Assembly (NCBI RefSeq): GCF_000333895.2
Contig: NZ_ANFM02000068.1
Span: forward strand, 1-37,294
From: Grimontia indica
GTDB lineage: Bacteria > Pseudomonadota > Gammaproteobacteria > Enterobacterales > Vibrionaceae
Reading direction: 5' to 3'
DNA: 37,294 nt
The position numbers were made by a program, and so were the translations under genes. This document shows positions 29,883-37,294 of this stretch, one piece after another (position 1 is the first letter of the stretch; each line of letters begins with the position of its first letter). The notes beneath the pieces were generated by a model that was not told the DNA's origin, did no database searches, and worked only from the letters and a program-made list of their open reading frames with translations.

Positions 29883-32800
29883 TTAACTATTCACCGCATT
29901 TGACCCAAGTGATTGTAATAAATCAGCATGCTTTCGATGGACGGCAACCAAAGAAGCGCGTAGTACTGGTCTGAGGTCATTGATGAGTCCCTCTGTGTCC
30001 GCATTTTCTGCCGCAGCGGATTTCTCTATCTGCATACACAGATCTGATAGTTCGATTGCGCCGATGCTACGTGATGACGTTTTAAGCTTGTGGGACAGCA
30101 TTTTCACTTCCGCAAAATCATAAGGCGACTTGAACTCTGACAAGGTGTTGAGCTCAGGTTCGCAATGCTTAATGAATTCGCCCAGCACTTCTGCGTAGGT
30201 TTCGGTATCGCCCCAGAACAGCTTTTTCAGCACCTGAGGGTCTAGCTCTATCTCAACACATTCTTCGTCTTGCTGTGGATCGTCTAGCGATGGATTTTCT
30301 GTTTCCGAGGAAGGCTTTTCGATTCCCGTCGGTTCCTCGTTAGGTTCAGCGAAGGGTTTACTTTGGGCACACCATTTCGCTAAGACCTTTTGAATCACAT
30401 CGATTTCAACTGGCTTGGCAATAAAATCGTTCATACCGGTTTCAATACAGCGCTCAGCTTCGCCGACCAGTGCATTTGCGGTGAGTGCGACGATAGGAAC
30501 AAACTCGGCGCGTTCTTTTTGAATCTCGCGGATTGCTTTCGTTAGCTCATAACCATCCATATTTGGCATGTGGCAGTCTGTGAGCACCAGAGAAAACGGC
30601 TGATTGCGATAGGCCCGCAGTGCTTCCTGACCGTCGGCTGTCATCACCACATGGTAGCCAAGGTAGGTAAGTTGCTTCTCTATCACCGTTTGGTTAGTGA
30701 CGTTGTCTTCTGCCACCAATATCGTGCCATGGTTGTCCTGCGCACGTTCAATAAAGGCTTCTTTACCCCGAGTGTCGATAACCGGGTAGTCGGGGCTCTC
30801 GAGACCGACACAGATCCTTAGGCCACTGATCAGGCTGGAAAGTTTGAGCGGGGAAGAGAAAATCGCGAAAACATCGATGCCGCCATACCGTCTGACTGGA
30901 AGGTTCATATCTAGTTCGAGGTAACGAATATCGATGTTTGACGGAACATAAGCCGGCATCAATTGTTTGGTTTTCAGGTAATCGCGGCAAAGCACCACAT
31001 ATTTGATGTCATCGCGTGGGAATTTCTGAAGGTGCAACAATTCAATGGTGATGCTTTGCACCGATATATTCATATTTTTCAGGTAATTATCAATACTTAC
31101 CTTCAGCGCACCGTTTTCGAGGGTGTTGATACAAACTACATTGTTGATGGTGGCGGCTGACTCACGCAGTACGTCAATGTTGCAGTCATCCGGTGCCGTG
31201 ACTTCTTGCGAGTAGGGAAGGGTAAAGGTCACCATAAAGGTTGAGCCAATGCCTTCTTCACTGGTGGCAGAAATAGAGCCGCCCATTAAAGACGCTATAT
31301 TACGACTGATAGCGAGGCCCAGACCCGAGCCGCCATAGCGCCTCGTAGTGGAATACTCTGCTTGTGTAAAGGGCTGGAATATAGCTTCTAGCTTGTCTTT
31401 ACCGATCCCGATACCGTTGTCGCGGATTTCAATAAAGACTTTCGCTGTGCCATCCGTTGTATCCTGTGATTTTATCCAAACCTGTACTTCGCCGCGATGT
31501 GGCTGCCCGCCGGAGAACTTGATGCCATTCCCGATAATGTTAAACAGAATCTGTTTAATACGGGTTGGGTCGCCAAACATGGCGGTGGGGACATTTGGAT
31601 CGACAAATAAGGTTAATGAAACGTTCTTCTCGGCCGCTTCTGTGGCCAGGTTATCCATCACCTGTTCTGCGATATGTCTGAGAGAAATGCTGACATTATC
31701 GATACGCATTTTACCGGCCTCTATGCGGGAAAAGTCGAGTATGTCATTAATAATAGATAATAATGAGAGCGCCGACTCCCTCACTGTGTTGGCGACACTC
31801 TTTTGAGACGCATCGAGTTTGGAACGCAGCAATATATCGATCATACCGATCACACCGTTCATCGGGGTGCGGATTTCGTGGCTCATTGCGGCAAGGAACT
31901 GAGCCTTCGCTTTGGAGGCAGTTTCAGCTAATTCTTTCTGATAAAGCAGCTGTTCTCTGGCTTGGTTGCGGGAAATGATGTGGTCGCGGAACGAGCTGAG
32001 TGCATGTGAGATTTGCCCCACTTCATCCGGGCGGTCTTTATACAGGATCGGAATCTCAGTGTTGCCATCGGCCAGATTGCGCATAGTGTCCGCAAGTCGA
32101 GCGATTGGCTGCGTTACTTTTTTATAGATGTAGTAGGTCACAAAGATACTGACCACTGTCATCACAGCAAAAAGTGCAAAGAACGAAAGCTGATTGTTGT
32201 TGAGCACGTTTCTTAGATTGGCCATGGAATTGGCCGCGCTGAAACTGGTTTCGCGGGAAAACTCCGTCAGCGAGGTTTCCAGTGCTTTGTATTCATTAAC
32301 ATTAATGGCTTTGAGTGAAGACACAGCGATCAACTTTTTCGATGGGTCATATTGGTCGAATACCCGGCGAATACGCTCAGAAAATACTCTTCCTAACCCT
32401 TTGATGAGATCGAGCTGTTCGATGGTAGATACGTCAGCGGTATTCTTTCTCAAGTAATTAATATGGTTACGGAAAAACGCTTCATTGGCATCAAAACGAT
32501 CCCGTTGATTTTCCTCGCCGCTAAGGTAGAAAAACAGAGCAGATGTCATGTCATCAACTTCATCCCGGATGAGCCATACATAGTGCTGTGTATCTTGCTT
32601 TGACAGGAGCTCAGAGGTTTCTTTACTGCTGTCCATCAGGTTGATGGAATCGAAAAGCTCTGGCGCTAACGTGGCAGAAATAATTCGCTTCTCATTCAGT
32701 GCCCAAGATTCTCTCTTAGGGTCGTACTGTCCGATAACATCATTTTCTATCTTATCGACGAAATTGCCGTAGATAGTTTCGATGTTTTTTAGGTGACTTG

Positions 32801-33146
32801 TATGATCGCCGTGCAATTTCTTGAGTTCATTGAGGGAAACTTCGAACTGATTCTTGTTACGGTAGAAATTCTCGAGAGCAGTTTCTTGACCCAAGGCGTA
32901 ACTGAGCATGCTACGGTTCATTTCGCCAGCATATCGAAGCATGGAGACTGAGAGTAAGGCGCTTGGAATTTCCAGCCGGCTGGTTTTGTTGGTATCTATA
33001 CTGACGCTGTTGTGCTTCACATAGGTAAAAACTGACAGCAGCATGGCGCAGAGTGTCACCATGGCCATGATAAGACCAACTTTACCGACGATACTTTTAG
33101 AAAATGGGAACTGATTAGCGCGCTGAATCCGTTCGTCAGACATCAT
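29883..33146 (-). CDS. Hybrid histidine kinase (HAMP-HisKA-HATPase-REC-Hpt)
   Basis: 1087 residues. A TM helix (about 21-43), a periplasmic helical sensor (45-318), a second TM (about 320-341) and HAMP (342-395) are followed by HisKA with His423 (MSHEIRTPMNG). The HATPase domain has N-box Asn540, DNGIGIG and GGSGLGLAIS. Residues 655-790 look like a receiver fold without acidic-pocket or Asp motifs, so probably inactive. A true receiver follows, with Asp857 (LTDCHMPNMDG) and Lys911, then a Hpt domain with His1019 (MLSHKLKTSSRS). The layout recalls the BarA/TorS class; the signal and output regulator are unknown, and no separate response regulator is in the window. Confidence 0.9.
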   Translation of the reverse strand: MMSDERIQRANQFPFSKSIVGKVGLIMAMVTLCAMLLSVFTYVKHNSVSIDTNKTSRLEIPSALLSVSMLRYAGEMNRSMLSYALGQETALENFYRNKNQFEVSLNELKKLHGDHTSHLKNIETIYGNFVDKIENDVIGQYDPKRESWALNEKRIISATLAPELFDSINLMDSSKETSELLSKQDTQHYVWLIRDEVDDMTSALFFYLSGEENQRDRFDANEAFFRNHINYLRKNTADVSTIEQLDLIKGLGRVFSERIRRVFDQYDPSKKLIAVSSLKAINVNEYKALETSLTEFSRETSFSAANSMANLRNVLNNNQLSFFALFAVMTVVSIFVTYYIYKKVTQPIARLADTMRNLADGNTEIPILYKDRPDEVGQISHALSSFRDHIISRNQAREQLLYQKELAETASKAKAQFLAAMSHEIRTPMNGVIGMIDILLRSKLDASQKSVANTVRESALSLLSIINDILDFSRIEAGKMRIDNVSISLRHIAEQVMDNLATEAAEKNVSLTLFVDPNVPTAMFGDPTRIKQILFNIIGNGIKFSGGQPHRGEVQVWIKSQDTTDGTAKVFIEIRDNGIGIGKDKLEAIFQPFTQAEYSTTRRYGGSGLGLAISRNIASLMGGSISATSEEGIGSTFMVTFTLPYSQEVTAPDDCNIDVLRESAATINNVVCINTLENGALKVSIDNYLKNMNISVQSITIELLHLQKFPRDDIKYVVLCRDYLKTKQLMPAYVPSNIDIRYLELDMNLPVRRYGGIDVFAIFSSPLKLSSLISGLRICVGLESPDYPVIDTRGKEAFIERAQDNHGTILVAEDNVTNQTVIEKQLTYLGYHVVMTADGQEALRAYRNQPFSLVLTDCHMPNMDGYELTKAIREIQKERAEFVPIVALTANALVGEAERCIETGMNDFIAKPVEIDVIQKVLAKWCAQSKPFAEPNEEPTGIEKPSSETENPSLDDPQQDEECVEIELDPQVLKKLFWGDTETYAEVLGEFIKHCEPELNTLSEFKSPYDFAEVKMLSHKLKTSSRSIGAIELSDLCMQIEKSAAAENADTEGLINDLRPVLRASLVAVHRKHADLLQSLGSNAVNS

Positions 33147-33467
33147 ATTTCCTTAACCTTGCATTCAAGCACTGATCAGCAATGTGCTGTGTGGCCGTAA
33201 TCATTTTTATTGGTTTTAATGAAGGTATCGCCACTTGTGCAATAAATTCATGAAATCAGTGGTTTAGAATTTTGAAGACAAGTGCAGTGCAGGCACCTTG
33301 TTACGCTAAACCGGACAATCATGTTCTTGGGAACTTATAATGTAGACGCCGTAATCGCAATATGGAGACATTGATTTCAATAAAGTGACATCAGGCGTAA
33401 TTATTGGTACCAATTTGAGGCTGAGGGCAATAAAATTGCGGGATGAGCTTTATCACTGGAGGTAAAA
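33147..33467. other. Divergent intergenic region
   Basis: 321 bases between the kinase and the DUF3802-like gene. The only features I can support are a possible -10 (TATAAT) preceded by a small palindrome, described separately, and a strong ribosome binding site at the right end. No RNA gene or terminator was recognised. Confidence 0.5.
33323..33341 (+). promoter_or_regulatory. Possible promoter -10 with adjacent palindrome
   Basis: TATAAT (33336-33341) is a perfect -10 followed by G, and GTTC-TTGG-GAAC (33323-33334) lies directly before it in the spacer. The -35 position (GGACAA) is poor, which would fit an activated promoter. It would drive the DUF3802-like gene 127 bases downstream. Confidence 0.35.
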
Positions 33468-33812
33468 ATGGTCGTTGAATCGGATGGGTATGCAGCGCTG
33501 ATTGAGTTTTTTGTCGATAACCTGGGGCAGTTTTCAGAGCCCGGCGACAAAGTTGGCTCTGAAACCATCGACGATCTCGTGCATGAATTGGTCGCGAGCC
33601 AAATTATGGCGATCTGTGACCAGAACAAAGACATGCCACAGGCATTGCGCTTCGAGATCATGAGAGAAGCCGATAAAATTGTTGCTGACCTAGAAGAGAT
33701 CCTCAGCTCTGTCTGGCACCAAAAACCGACTTATAGCCAAATTAATATTCTGGAAGAATATATTGGTCTGGTGAAAAACCTGTTCGATGCTACTGTGTCT
33801 GAGTTGGTCTAA
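33468..33812 (+). CDS. DUF3802-like small protein
   Basis: A 114-residue acidic, all-helical soluble protein (MVVESDGYAALIEFFVDNLG, then VHELVASQIMAICDQN). From memory it fits the uncharacterised DUF3802 family of Vibrionaceae and relatives. A strong TGGAGG lies seven bases before the ATG. The function is unknown. It precedes the DTW-domain gene by about 100 bases. Confidence 0.6.
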   Translation: MVVESDGYAALIEFFVDNLGQFSEPGDKVGSETIDDLVHELVASQIMAICDQNKDMPQALRFEIMREADKIVADLEEILSSVWHQKPTYSQINILEEYIGLVKNLFDATVSELV

Positions 33813-33913
33813 ATATCACCTCCCACATCCTGCTTTTTGCAATATAGTTGCATCAAACAGAACCAACATTAAAATGCGCCTGTTATTTATCGCTTCATAT
33901 CACGGCGCATTTC

Positions 33914-34642
33914 ATGAAACTCCACGCAGTACATCACCTCTATCAGCAACGACTGGCTCAATCGACCCGTCCTTTTAAGGCGAGGGGAGCAAATGTTGAA
34001 CGCTGCTCTCAATGCATGGTTGTGAGTCGCCTTTGTATTTGCGAAGAGAAAGTCTCGTATCCAACAAATGCGGCGTTTCTGTTGGTGATGTATGACGATG
34101 AAGTGTTGAAACCCAGCAATACAGGACGTCTTATCGCAGATACGGTTGAAGATACCTTTGCGTATATTTGGTCTCGCACTGAGCCGAATAAAGAAATGCT
34201 GGATTTGGTGAATGATCCCAAATGGCAGCCCTATATCGTTTTCCCTGCTCAATATGCTGAGCCAGAAAGAGTGCATGCTGAGCCTGTCATCACCGAAGGC
34301 AAACGGCCACTTTTTATCATGATTGACGGTACCTGGCAGGAAGCGAAAAAGATTTTCCGTAAAAGCCCCTGGATGGCGCGTTTTCCGGTGCTGAGTATTA
34401 AGGCCGAAGCTTTATCCCGGTATGGTGTCCGCGAAGCGAGTGGTGAAAGCCAACTCGCTACTGCAGAAGTGGCTGCAAAGGTATTGGCACTAAACGGTGA
34501 CAGATTGGCGGGCGAAAGTTTAGACGCTTGGTTTGATGTGTTTAGAGAGCACTATCTTACGGGTAAGAAACAGAGGCAGTTACCTGTTCCCGGCGCGTTA
34601 GATAAGTACCGAGAAGTGGTACAAAGACAATCCAAAGATTGA
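33914..34642 (+). CDS. tapT: DTW-domain tRNA-uridine aminocarboxypropyltransferase (TapT/YfiP-like)
   Basis: 242 residues. A Cys cluster CSQCMVVSRLCIC binds zinc in this family. The DTW-type signature reads IDGTWQEAKKIFRKSPWM. The conserved STRPFKARGANVERC N-terminus supports the ATG at 33914 over an upstream ATG at 33848, although the ribosome binding site is weak. The enzyme uses S-adenosylmethionine to make acp3U at tRNA position 47 in E. coli. It has no membrane segment. Confidence 0.82.
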   Translation: MKLHAVHHLYQQRLAQSTRPFKARGANVERCSQCMVVSRLCICEEKVSYPTNAAFLLVMYDDEVLKPSNTGRLIADTVEDTFAYIWSRTEPNKEMLDLVNDPKWQPYIVFPAQYAEPERVHAEPVITEGKRPLFIMIDGTWQEAKKIFRKSPWMARFPVLSIKAEALSRYGVREASGESQLATAEVAAKVLALNGDRLAGESLDAWFDVFREHYLTGKKQRQLPVPGALDKYREVVQRQSKD

Positions 34643-34805
34643 TGGGGTGTATACCCAAACCAAATTTGCGATGAGATGCGCATAAATAGCGGAGGTCATT
34701 GGGTTGCAGAGAAGGTATTTTGTTTTTAATCACATTCATACCTCGCTGAAACAGGGATAATTTGGGCAGTTTAGCGAATTGAAAATTGGAACAATGGAGT
34801 AAAGG
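34643..34805. repeat. Intergenic stretch with a repeat relic
   Basis: GTATACCCAAAC (34649-34660) is identical to the end motif of the structured repeat at the window edges, but the bases after it diverge. I take it as a relic of the same family. The ribosome binding site of nagK (GGAGTAAAGG) closes the stretch. Confidence 0.45.
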
Positions 34806-35717
34806 ATGTATTACGGCTTTGACGTAGGCGGCACGAAAATTGAGTTTGGTGCGTTTGATAGTGAATTGAAACGCCAAGCAACAGAACGTGTTCCTACACC
34901 AGGCGACAATTACGAGCAGTTGATTGAAACACTTGCGGCGCTGGTGGCGAAGTACGATGCACAGTTTGGCTGTGAAGGCACTGTGGGTATCGGCATTCCG
35001 GGTATTGAAAAAGCGGAAGACGGCACCGTTTTGACGGTTAACGTGCCTGCAGCGAAAGGGCGCACGCTACGTGCAGATCTGGAAGCGAAGATAGGTCGTG
35101 CAGTTGCTCTTAACAACGACGCAAACTGTTTTGCGCTCTCAGAAGCATGGGATGAAGAGCTACAGGGTGAAAAGGTCGTTCTAGGACTGATTCTGGGCAC
35201 CGGATTTGGTGGCGGTATCATTGTCGATGGCAAAGTCGTATCAGGCAAAAACAACGTTGCAGGCGAACTAGGTCACATGCGTATGCCAATCGACGCTTGG
35301 CTTCATCTGGGTGACAATGCGCCGATCTTTGACTGTGGCTGTGAAAAGAAAGGGTGTATCGATAACTACCTGTCGGGCCGTGGTTTTGAAATGCTCTATG
35401 CGCATTTTCATGGCGAAGAAAAGAAAGCCATCGACATTATTAATGCATTCAAGGCTGGCGAAAAAACCGAGTCTGAGTTCGTTGATAAATACATGGAAAT
35501 GCTTGCGATGGTGTTTGCAGGTCTTTTCACTGGTATTGACCCAGATGTTGTTGTGCTGGGTGGTGGTTTGTCTAATTTTGAATACATTTATGAAGAAATG
35601 CCAAAGCGCGTGCCTAAATACCTGCTGTCTATCGCGAATGCGCCTAAAATCATCAAGGCAAAACACGGTGACTCAGGTGGTGTGCGAGGTGCCGCATTCC
35701 TGAATATACAGCGATAA
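34806..35717 (+). CDS. nagK: N-acetyl-D-glucosamine kinase (ROK family)
   Basis: 303 residues, the same length as E. coli NagK. The ATP-binding [10 protein letters not shown] is at residues 6-15, catalytic Asp105 is in [14 protein letters not shown], and zinc-binding His157, Cys177, Cys179 and Cys184 are in GELGHMRMP and [18 protein letters not shown]. It phosphorylates GlcNAc released in cell-wall or chitin turnover. GGAGTAAAGG precedes the ATG, and a terminator follows 46 bases after the stop. Confidence 0.92.
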   Translation: MYYGFDVGGTKIEFGAFDSELKRQATERVPTPGDNYEQLIETLAALVAKYDAQFGCEGTVGIGIPGIEKAEDGTVLTVNVPAAKGRTLRADLEAKIGRAVALNNDANCFALSEAWDEELQGEKVVLGLILGTGFGGGIIVDGKVVSGKNNVAGELGHMRMPIDAWLHLGDNAPIFDCGCEKKGCIDNYLSGRGFEMLYAHFHGEEKKAIDIINAFKAGEKTESEFVDKYMEMLAMVFAGLFTGIDPDVVVLGGGLSNFEYIYEEMPKRVPKYLLSIANAPKIIKAKHGDSGGVRGAAFLNIQR

Positions 35718-35763
35718 AGTGATGAGACCCGTTGTATAAACCTTTTTAATCTAGATAAATTCG

Positions 35764-35787
35764 AGGCACCGCAAAAGCGGTGCCTTT
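35764..35787 (+). terminator. Rho-independent terminator of nagK
   Basis: AGGCACCGC pairs perfectly with GCGGTGCCT around an AAAA loop, followed by a short T-rich end. Confidence 0.83.
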
Positions 35788-35860
35788 CGTTTAAATAAAG
35801 CCATCGAAATGTGAGAAGGTGGCATAGCAAGAATAATCACAAGAAAGAGTTTGGTAAGCA

Positions 35861-37183
35861 TTGTTGAGTTATAAATTTTCGCGAGCATTAATTGCAATCT
35901 TCGTTTTGCTTTTCTTTTCTGTAGCCACCGTCGTTTGGTTTTTTGTTGGTGGGGCAAAATCGAGTTACGTTATTTCTCCTACGGATTTTGAGTTCCGCTA
36001 CATTGACGATACCCCTATGGGTGGTGATACACACGGGCGTGTCTATATCAACGAAGAGGGAGATGTAGCGCTAGAGTGTGAACTTGGTGCGGGGTACCGT
36101 TGGCCATTTTGTGAAGTGGCGATCAGTGTCAGCCCTAGTGTGACGCGCGGTATCGACCTGAAAAACTACCATTCCATGGTCATTGAGGCCGCTTATAAAG
36201 CCCCTGCACCTGACCAGCGCCTGCGTGTTTACCTGCGTAACTATGATGAAGCGTATTCAACCACGGACGATCCGGTTTCACTTAAATTCAACGGTATTGA
36301 ATACAATCCGACTGAATCCATGTCCGAAATTGTATTGCCGCTGAACTCCTTCCAGGTGCTTTCCTGGTGGATTTCGGATCTAGATATTCCGCTTGAGCAC
36401 GCCGGGCCAGACATGACAAACATCTCCTTGATTGAGATTGCGACCGGTAGTGCGCCAACGATCGGAAGTCATGAACTCATCATCAAGAATGTCCGCTTTG
36501 AGGGTATGATGGTCACAGAGGCTGAATTGTTCCGCGCCCTGACGTTCATCTGGTTGGCTACGGCGACATTCTTACTTGCTGTGAAATACACCCAAAGCCG
36601 CCGTGTATATGATGCGGAAAGACGCCGTGCAAATCGATTGAAGGCCATTAACACTGCGTTGAAACAACAGAGTGAAACCTTGTCTATCATGGCAACGACG
36701 GATGCTTTGACTGGGCTCCGTAACCGCATGGATATTTACCGTGAGTTAGAAAAAGCGTTGGCTTCGACAAACGGAAAGAACTGTACAGCGCTATGCATGG
36801 ACATTGACCACTTTAAGAAGATTAATGACAACTATGGCCATGACATGGGCGACAAGTTGTTAGTGTCGGCCGCTGATGTGCTTCGCGAGTCGGTATCCTC
36901 TAGCGATGTGATTGTCCGCTGGGGCGGGGAAGAGTTCGTGATTTTCTGTCCAAATCGCAACCTGGCTCAGGCATCATTTCTGGCAGAGAAAATTCGGTCG
37001 GCGTTTGAGACCACAGAGTGGCCACATGACGCAGAATTGACCTGCAGCGTGGGTGTGTCTTCTATGCGTGAAGGCAGTATTGCAGCCATGATCGCCGATG
37101 CGGACGATGCGCTATACCGCGCTAAACAAAATGGCCGTAACCGTGTTGAGGTATTTGCTGAGTCATTTATTGCCACGGTATAA
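35861..37183 (+). CDS. Membrane diguanylate cyclase (GGDEF domain)
   Basis: 440 residues. TM1 (about 8-30), a periplasmic beta-rich domain (about 35-220) resembling a galactose-binding-like fold, TM2 (about 226-242), a short coiled region and a GGDEF domain. The active-site motif is GGEEF (355-359), which is catalytically competent in this family. The inhibitory I-site position holds SSSD instead of RxxD, so product inhibition is probably lost. There is no ATG near the start: TAA at 35855 limits the frame, and TTG at 35861 or 35864 must be used, the latter better spaced from GGTAAG. It should make cyclic di-GMP in response to a periplasmic cue. Confidence 0.88.
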   Translation: MLSYKFSRALIAIFVLLFFSVATVVWFFVGGAKSSYVISPTDFEFRYIDDTPMGGDTHGRVYINEEGDVALECELGAGYRWPFCEVAISVSPSVTRGIDLKNYHSMVIEAAYKAPAPDQRLRVYLRNYDEAYSTTDDPVSLKFNGIEYNPTESMSEIVLPLNSFQVLSWWISDLDIPLEHAGPDMTNISLIEIATGSAPTIGSHELIIKNVRFEGMMVTEAELFRALTFIWLATATFLLAVKYTQSRRVYDAERRRANRLKAINTALKQQSETLSIMATTDALTGLRNRMDIYRELEKALASTNGKNCTALCMDIDHFKKINDNYGHDMGDKLLVSAADVLRESVSSSDVIVRWGGEEFVIFCPNRNLAQASFLAEKIRSAFETTEWPHDAELTCSVGVSSMREGSIAAMIADADDALYRAKQNGRNRVEVFAESFIATV

Positions 37184-37218
37184 ATCTTCAGCAAAGGTCA
37201 ACAGAGCTTAGAAATAGA

Positions 37219-37246
37219 AAGAAGCCGCATTTAAGCGGCTTCTTCG
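37219..37246 (+). terminator. Rho-independent terminator after the GGDEF gene
   Basis: AAGAAGCCGC (37219-37228) pairs perfectly with GCGGCTTCTT (37235-37244) around ATTTAA. Confidence 0.83.
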
Positions 37247-37249
37247 TTT

Positions 37250-37294
37250 GTATACCCAAACGACCTGAAGATGCTTGAGTTCAGAGGTCATCAA
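37250..37294. repeat. Structured interspersed repeat, right copy (cut by the window edge)
   Basis: GTATACCCAAACGACCTGAA and the following GATGC...GAGGTCATCAA are the reverse complement of 203-247 with few differences, so a second copy in inverted orientation starts here and continues outside the window. Confidence 0.75.

Overview
The window looks like a chromosome segment from a marine gammaproteobacterium of the Vibrionaceae, with an Enterovibrio/Grimontia/Photobacterium flavour. This rests on Vibrionaceae-type gene content (a cra-fruBKA block with EIIA-FPr-HPr FruB, NagK, DUF2913-, DUF3334- and DUF3802-type proteins), integron-like cassettes with VCR-sized attC sites, and a structured intergenic repeat at both window ends. 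The genus is an inference; there is no rRNA or other marker.

Left core (1-10.2 kb): a structured repeat, a Bcr/CflA-type drug exporter with a DUF2913 gene, a convergent YbjT-like SDR protein whose 3' end doubles as the neighbour's terminator, an AttEFGH-like operon (ATPase, fused FtsX permease, lipocalin-like exported protein), an aldo/keto reductase and two paralogous small lipoproteins.

Accessory island (about 10.25-23.4 kb): the left part is a GC-rich prophage remnant on the minus strand (lambda-type integrase, excisionase, SSB, RecT with a frameshift, the last codons of another gene). At about 13.26 kb it stops abruptly and an array of plus-strand gene cassettes begins. I count seven well-formed attC sites plus several degenerate ones and about ten short, mostly unrecognised genes: an ankyrin-repeat lipoprotein, another lipoprotein, an RraB-like protein, several small membrane proteins, a PD-(D/E)XK nuclease-like protein and others. 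There is no integron integrase, so this is a CALIN-type array (cluster of attC sites lacking an integrase). At about 21.17 kb minus-strand phage sequence returns as a broken BRO-N/KilAC antirepressor. It is followed by a cysteine-protease-like gene and a divergent membrane-protein gene. A cassette array lying between two pieces of a decayed prophage is the most unusual feature of the window.

Right core (23.4-37.3 kb): cra, divergent from fruBKA with three Cra operators between them; a minus-strand signalling group made of a large hybrid histidine kinase, a DUF3334 protein carrying an intact CheC/CheX phosphatase motif and a CheZ-like C-terminal tail, and a small unknown protein; a DUF3802-like protein; a DTW-domain protein (TapT/YfiP-like); NagK; and a membrane diguanylate cyclase with a TTG start. 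The window ends inside an inverted second copy of the repeat seen at its start.
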